A stretch of 8,963 nt of DNA, from NCBI GenBank assembly GCA_028689195.1, contig JAQTWR010000092.1, positions 1 to 8,963 on the forward strand, written 5' to 3'. The notes below the pieces were generated by a model. That model was not told the origin of the DNA. It saw nothing but the letters and a program-made list of their open reading frames with translations, and did no database searches. Source of the stretch: Anaerolineales bacterium. Its GTDB lineage: Bacteria > Chloroflexota > Anaerolineae > Anaerolineales > Villigracilaceae. The position numbers and the translations under genes are program-made. This document shows, in pieces, positions 4,985-8,963 of the stretch (its first letter is position 1; every line of letters starts with the position of its first letter).

Positions 4985-7411
4985 ATGAGCGACAAAAAAG
5001 CCAGTTATCAAAAAGCATCGCAATTCACCGCCGACGACCTGCGTACCGTTGCCAGGGCAATCTCAAGCCAGCAAATTTCGCGACTGACCCTGCCCGAAGT
5101 GGAGGCGGTGGTTGACCTTGTGTCGAGCATCATTCCGGCGGGGAATGTCCCGGGCATGATTCTCAGCGGATTGTCGCGCCTGCCTGGTCGGCGCATCCCC
5201 GCGCAAAAAATGCAACAGGACGTCAACGCGCTGTTCAGCGGCGTGGAGCAAATTCTCGATCAGGCGACTTATGCGGCTTTCTTTGCGGGTCCCGCCGCAA
5301 TTATTTGGGGGTATCAAAATCTGCTTAAACTGGCGGGCAAAGATACCAAGGCGGCTTTTCCAGAAGGCGTGTGGCAATTCTATGCGGGCTATGCCTTGCG
5401 CGAAGATACGGCGCGGCACGCAAACGAAACGCACGGATTCGACTTTCTACTTAATCAACATAATATCCGCCTCGACCCTGTTGACCGCCTGACCGCGTGG
5501 TTCATGGCTGCGGTGACGTGCCTGCATCAATATAACGAGCTGCTTGAAAACGAATGGCGCGAGCGCGTTGCGATTTCGCTGCTGGAAGATGAAGACAGTA
5601 AACGCGCAAAGAAACTATTCCGCGAATGGGAATTGCAGCGTCCATACCGCCGCGAAGAAGACGGCGCGAATTATGATTACCCCGCGTACCGCCGCTTCAA
5701 GTTCGATCAATTTTTGAGGAAAAGCCTCCAAACGCTTCCCGTCGCAAAATATGAAACATACGAAGCGCGGTTGAAAAATCTTACGCAGCAAGACCTCGCC
5801 GCGTATCAGAGTCAAATGTCCATATTGGCGTATCTGGAGCCGGGACCTTACAACGAAACGCGAACGCCTTTCAATCTTGCCGACGCGCAAATTGGAATCA
5901 TCCACCGCGATAGTTATTACCTTCTGCCGGTTTGCGAACAAGGCTCGAATAAACCCATAGACGCGTTGAACGCGCGCGCGCAAATCGCGGCGCTGCTTGA
6001 ATCTCCGTTTTCTTCGCCTTCGCAATTGTCTTCGCTTGCGCGCATAAAACGCTCCGCGCTGCCGGGCTTGCGGAATAAACTCAATCCCATGCTGGTCAAC
6101 GATATTGACAATTTGCGTTTCGCGCCGATTCTGCTTTCGGCGGATGCGCGCTCGCGCTCGCTGCCGCTCTCCGAATTACGCCAGGCTGAACGCGGAATCG
6201 GATCGCACGCGCTGACGATTTTCGATACGGGCGAAAGTATCGTTTTCGACCAATCGCACATTTTCTTTGACGGCGCGTGGGGCAGCGCGCTCGCGGAAAT
6301 TATGACCAACGAAGCGCTATCGTGGGCGCGTTATTTCAATATGCTGCCGCCTTCCGCGCCCGCCGATAGGCGCATGTACACATCGCTGACTTTGCAGCTT
6401 CAATCGTCGGATATAAACCTCGCGCAGCAAGCGCCGCACATTCCGCACGAAGCCGCCGCAGAAACCGATAAAGCCGATTTGAAAGCCTGCGTTTATTTAC
6501 GCAAACAGTTCAAGCACCGCAACGAACAAATTCAATTGACCGTCAACGACCTGCTGGTTTTATATCGCGCAATTCACGCGGCGCAATACAAACCGTCGCC
6601 GCGCTTGATCGCAGAGATTGAAAAACTATCCGTTACAAAACCTGAAGTTGCCGCGTCTATCCGCCAAATGCTGGAAGAAGCGCGCGGCGAGAATCCCTCG
6701 ATTTTGATTCCCATGGACGCGAGTCTTAAAACGCCGCGCGAGAGGGTTTATCCGCTCAATCTCGAAGTTCCTTACATGGAACTCAACCTGCCGAGCCTGC
6801 ACGCGCAAACCATCAAGTTGCTCGCCGCGTACGAAGAATCCGCGCAAGACCGCGCCGCCATCTACGCGAGTTTCGACCATTCGCAAAAATTGTATCTCGC
6901 GTCGCTGGCGGGATTTGGCTCGTTTCTGGCAAAAGCGAAAGAAGTCGCCATTCAAGGCGAAAGTTCCAGCGTCGGCGCGATCAAATTGCTGGCGCATTTG
7001 CCGCTGCCCTTGCAGCGTCTCTTGGATAAAATCCCCGAACGCTTTGACTTGTTGAACAACATCCTCAAAGGGCGCGAAGTATTTTCAAACGTCGGCGCGG
7101 TGGCTCCCTCCAGCGCGTTGACGCGCTTCATCACCGCAAAAGACGATAACGCGCAGAAAATCCTTGCGTGGGGCGTCATCACAGACGCGAAATCGGTCAT
7201 GCGAATCAGCCTGCGCGATTTTCGTCCGCATGTCGCCGCGCTGTTATCCATCGGACGCAAGGACCTCGCCAACTTGATCGCTCAAGATTATCTCGAAGCC
7301 TACGCCGAAGGATTCAACGCCTACATTAAAGACCTGACGCGAATCACGCTGGCGAAAAACGTTCAAACATTAAAACGTTCCAATCTTCAACACAATCGGA
7401 CACAACCATGA
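4985..7411 (+). CDS. Unrecognised 808-residue protein with acyltransferase-like HxxxDG core
   Basis: I do not recognise this protein as a named family. It has no signal peptide; one hydrophobic stretch (about 97-116, AFFAGPAAIIWGYQNLLKLA) is too polar at its end to be a clear membrane helix. Residues 120-215 are helical and charged. Residues about 305-450 follow the layout of the catalytic half of carnitine/choline O-acyltransferases: YYLLPVCEQG (311-320), a segment SSPSQLSSLARIKRSALPGLRNKL resembling their 'L-x-x-x-x-R-x-x-W' region (343-366), and FDQSHIFFDGAWG (421-433) with His425-x-x-x-Asp429-Gly430, matching the catalytic HxxxDG. The C-terminal third (about 500-790) is mostly predicted helical. 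An acyl-transfer role is inference from motif order, not established. The ATG has only a weak ribosome site. The stop overlaps the kinase start (ATGA), so the two genes form one operon. Confidence 0.85.
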   Translation: MSDKKASYQKASQFTADDLRTVARAISSQQISRLTLPEVEAVVDLVSSIIPAGNVPGMILSGLSRLPGRRIPAQKMQQDVNALFSGVEQILDQATYAAFFAGPAAIIWGYQNLLKLAGKDTKAAFPEGVWQFYAGYALREDTARHANETHGFDFLLNQHNIRLDPVDRLTAWFMAAVTCLHQYNELLENEWRERVAISLLEDEDSKRAKKLFREWELQRPYRREEDGANYDYPAYRRFKFDQFLRKSLQTLPVAKYETYEARLKNLTQQDLAAYQSQMSILAYLEPGPYNETRTPFNLADAQIGIIHRDSYYLLPVCEQGSNKPIDALNARAQIAALLESPFSSPSQLSSLARIKRSALPGLRNKLNPMLVNDIDNLRFAPILLSADARSRSLPLSELRQAERGIGSHALTIFDTGESIVFDQSHIFFDGAWGSALAEIMTNEALSWARYFNMLPPSAPADRRMYTSLTLQLQSSDINLAQQAPHIPHEAAAETDKADLKACVYLRKQFKHRNEQIQLTVNDLLVLYRAIHAAQYKPSPRLIAEIEKLSVTKPEVAASIRQMLEEARGENPSILIPMDASLKTPRERVYPLNLEVPYMELNLPSLHAQTIKLLAAYEESAQDRAAIYASFDHSQKLYLASLAGFGSFLAKAKEVAIQGESSSVGAIKLLAHLPLPLQRLLDKIPERFDLLNNILKGREVFSNVGAVAPSSALTRFITAKDDNAQKILAWGVITDAKSVMRISLRDFRPHVAALLSIGRKDLANLIAQDYLEAYAEGFNAYIKDLTRITLAKNVQTLKRSNLQHNRTQP

Positions 7412-8963
7412 AAGACCCGCTCATCGGACAACAACTTGCAAACTTCCGCGTCGAACGACTGCTTGGACAAGGGGGGATGGCGACCGTTTATTTTGGACAG
7501 GACGTAAAACTCCAGCGTCCGGTCGCCATCAAGGTTATCGAGAAACGCTACAAAAACGATCCCGTGTACGCGCAGCGCTTTGTTAACGAAGCGCAGATGA
7601 TGGCAAAGTGGAAGCACGAAAACATCGTCCAAATTTATTACGCCGACGACGCGCAAGGATATTCTTATTACGTCATGGAATACGTGGACGGGCAAGACCT
7701 TGCGACGGTCATGTCGGTTTACACCGAAGAAAATACGCTCATGCCCATCGCGGACGTATTACGCATCGGGCGCGCCATCGCCAGCGGATTGGATTACGCC
7801 CACCGTCAAGGAGTCATCCACCGCGACGTCAAACCCTCCAACGTGTTGATCGCAAAAGACAGCCGCGTGCTGCTCAGCGATTTCGGCATGGCGCTTGTCA
7901 GCGCCGACGGCTCGATGGGCAATATCTTCGGCACGCCGCACTACATCTCGCCAGAACAAGCCAAGCGCTCCGCCGACGCGGTGCCGCAATCCGACTTATA
8001 CTCGATGGGCGTAATCCTCTACGAAATGTTAACAGGCTCCGTCCCGTTCAACGACCCGTCGCCCGCGAGCATCGCGCTGCAACACATTACCGAACCTCCG
8101 CCGCCGCCGCGCAGCATCAACCCCGAAATAAGCAAAAGCGTCGAAGAGGTCATCATAAAGGCGCTGGACAAAGACCCGCAAAATCGTTACCAAAGCGGCG
8201 CAAAGTTAATCTCCGCGCTCGAAGCGGCATTCAAAACCACAGGCTCGTCGCCGAATATCGCGCTGCCGCCGCTGCCCATCGGCGCGCCCACCATCCGCCG
8301 CAGCGACTTCACCATTTCGCAAATCGCCAAACGCGAAGCGCCAAAAAAACCGCAGGCGCAGCCCGCGGTCGAGCAGCCCGCCACAGTCCGCGCCAGTTCC
8401 CGCTTCAAATCGAAAAGCGTCGGGCTTTTCGGCGTTCTCCTTCTTCTCTTTTTGGGATTCGGAATTTGGTACTATGCCCGAAACGGATTGCCCGCTGCGA
8501 ATATTCCCTCGACCCCAACATTTACCTCCGCGCCTCTGACACCCGTCGAATTGATCCTGCCTACCCAAATATTCATCCCCGCTTCAATAACGCCAACCAT
8601 CCAGCCTTCCGAGACGGCTACGCAAATACCAAACACGCCCACCGAACCGCCTCTCGCAACGCCGACGGTCAAATACATTAACGGAAATCATTTCACCCTA
8701 TTTTGGAACGAGACCAGTTTTCACTTGTTAAACCGCTCCCGCGTGCCGCGCAGTTTTTCGGGATTTGCCTTCGAGCGCCTCGACGTAAGCGGCAACCCAA
8801 TGGGTCGCTTTTCCGGCGGTTTGTGGAACAACGCAAAGTTCACTTACGTCCCGTCGAAATATTGCGCCAGCATAAAAATATTCGAAGACGAAGACCCGCC
8901 TTACATAGACCCCTTCGATTGTCACGGCGGATATGTCGGCATCGTTCAGCCGCGCAGAGATGA
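7408..8963 (+). CDS. Transmembrane Hanks-type Ser/Thr protein kinase, PknB-like (3' end outside window)
   Basis: The reading frame is open for 518 codons and leaves the window without a stop. Residues about 12-275 are a complete kinase domain: glycine loop LLGQGGMATVYFG (18-30), Lys42 in VAIK, Glu61 of helix C, catalytic loop HRDVKPSN (138-145, Asp140), DFG (158-160), activation segment GTPHYISPEQ (175-184), and the helix F Asp in QSDLYSMGV (194-202). All key residues are present, so it should be active on Ser/Thr. A Pro/Ala-rich juxtamembrane part (280-335), one membrane helix (about 338-356) and a Pro/Thr-rich linker (363-420) lead to an outer domain from about 421 (YINGNHFTLFWNETSFHLLN...), with Cys486 and Cys505 a possible disulfide. 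The outer domain is not the PASTA type. The ATG lies within the stop of the upstream gene (ATGA, 4-nt overlap), indicating translational coupling. Confidence 0.96.
   Translation, partial: MKDPLIGQQLANFRVERLLGQGGMATVYFGQDVKLQRPVAIKVIEKRYKNDPVYAQRFVNEAQMMAKWKHENIVQIYYADDAQGYSYYVMEYVDGQDLATVMSVYTEENTLMPIADVLRIGRAIASGLDYAHRQGVIHRDVKPSNVLIAKDSRVLLSDFGMALVSADGSMGNIFGTPHYISPEQAKRSADAVPQSDLYSMGVILYEMLTGSVPFNDPSPASIALQHITEPPPPPRSINPEISKSVEEVIIKALDKDPQNRYQSGAKLISALEAAFKTTGSSPNIALPPLPIGAPTIRRSDFTISQIAKREAPKKPQAQPAVEQPATVRASSRFKSKSVGLFGVLLLLFLGFGIWYYARNGLPAANIPSTPTFTSAPLTPVELILPTQIFIPASITPTIQPSETATQIPNTPTEPPLATPTVKYINGNHFTLFWNETSFHLLNRSRVPRSFSGFAFERLDVSGNPMGRFSGGLWNNAKFTYVPSKYCASIKIFEDEDPPYIDPFDCHGGYVGIVQPRRD

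Noticed and set aside
7608..8681. A 357-codon plus-strand open frame rich in Arg and His
   Set aside because: It lies in another frame of the kinase gene, whose frame shows all catalytic motifs; the extreme Arg content is typical of a shadow frame in GC-rich codons.
8961..8963. TGA at the very end of the window as the kinase stop
   Set aside because: The kinase codons fall at 8959-8961 (GAT) and 8962 onward, so this TGA is out of frame and the gene continues beyond the window.

Overview
This window most likely comes from an aerobic or microaerobic bacterium with roughly balanced base composition. The style of the proteins suggests Chloroflexota, perhaps Anaerolineae: a caa3-type oxidase with an A2-type subunit I, a PknB-like kinase with a Pro/Thr-rich outer linker, and imperfect 'CACAAAGGCAC / ATCCGTG' intergenic repeats. 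This placement is inference, because no rRNA, tRNA or universal marker gene lies in the window.

Left half (about 1-4395, all on the minus strand): a compact terminal-oxidase operon. In transcription order it holds coxB (subunit II with a fused C-terminal cytochrome c domain), coxA (subunit I with the A2-type YSHP motif and an extra N-terminal two-helix segment), a single gene fusing a subunit IV-like part to subunit III, and a SCO1/SenC copper chaperone that would load the CuA site of subunit II. A further gene probably begins at base 17, overlapping the SCO stop codon as TAATG, and leaves the window. Together these genes encode a caa3-type cytochrome c oxidase that reduces O2 to water, plus the assembly factor for its copper centre. 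A good sigma70-like promoter (TTGCAA, 17 nt, TAGAAT) and a leader hairpin lie upstream of coxB. A strong hairpin separates the subunit IV-III gene from SCO.

Middle (about 4396-4984): a 589-base divergent intergenic region. Besides the cox promoter and leader it holds two imperfect inverted-repeat units of the kind found dispersed between genes. The pair is bracketed by a 10-bp direct repeat (TTGCGTTATT). Nothing in it looks coding.

Right half (4985-8963, plus strand): a two-gene operon. The first gene encodes an 808-residue protein of no family I can name with certainty. Its central part resembles the catalytic half of carnitine/choline-type acyltransferases, with an HxxxDG motif at His425-Asp429-Gly430. 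The second gene overlaps it by ATGA and encodes a transmembrane Hanks-type Ser/Thr kinase. The kinase has a complete catalytic domain, one membrane helix, a Pro/Thr-rich linker and an uncharacterised outer domain; it is still open at the window edge. The tight coupling suggests that the kinase and the putative acyltransferase-like protein work in one pathway. This pair is the most likely place for undescribed biology in the window.
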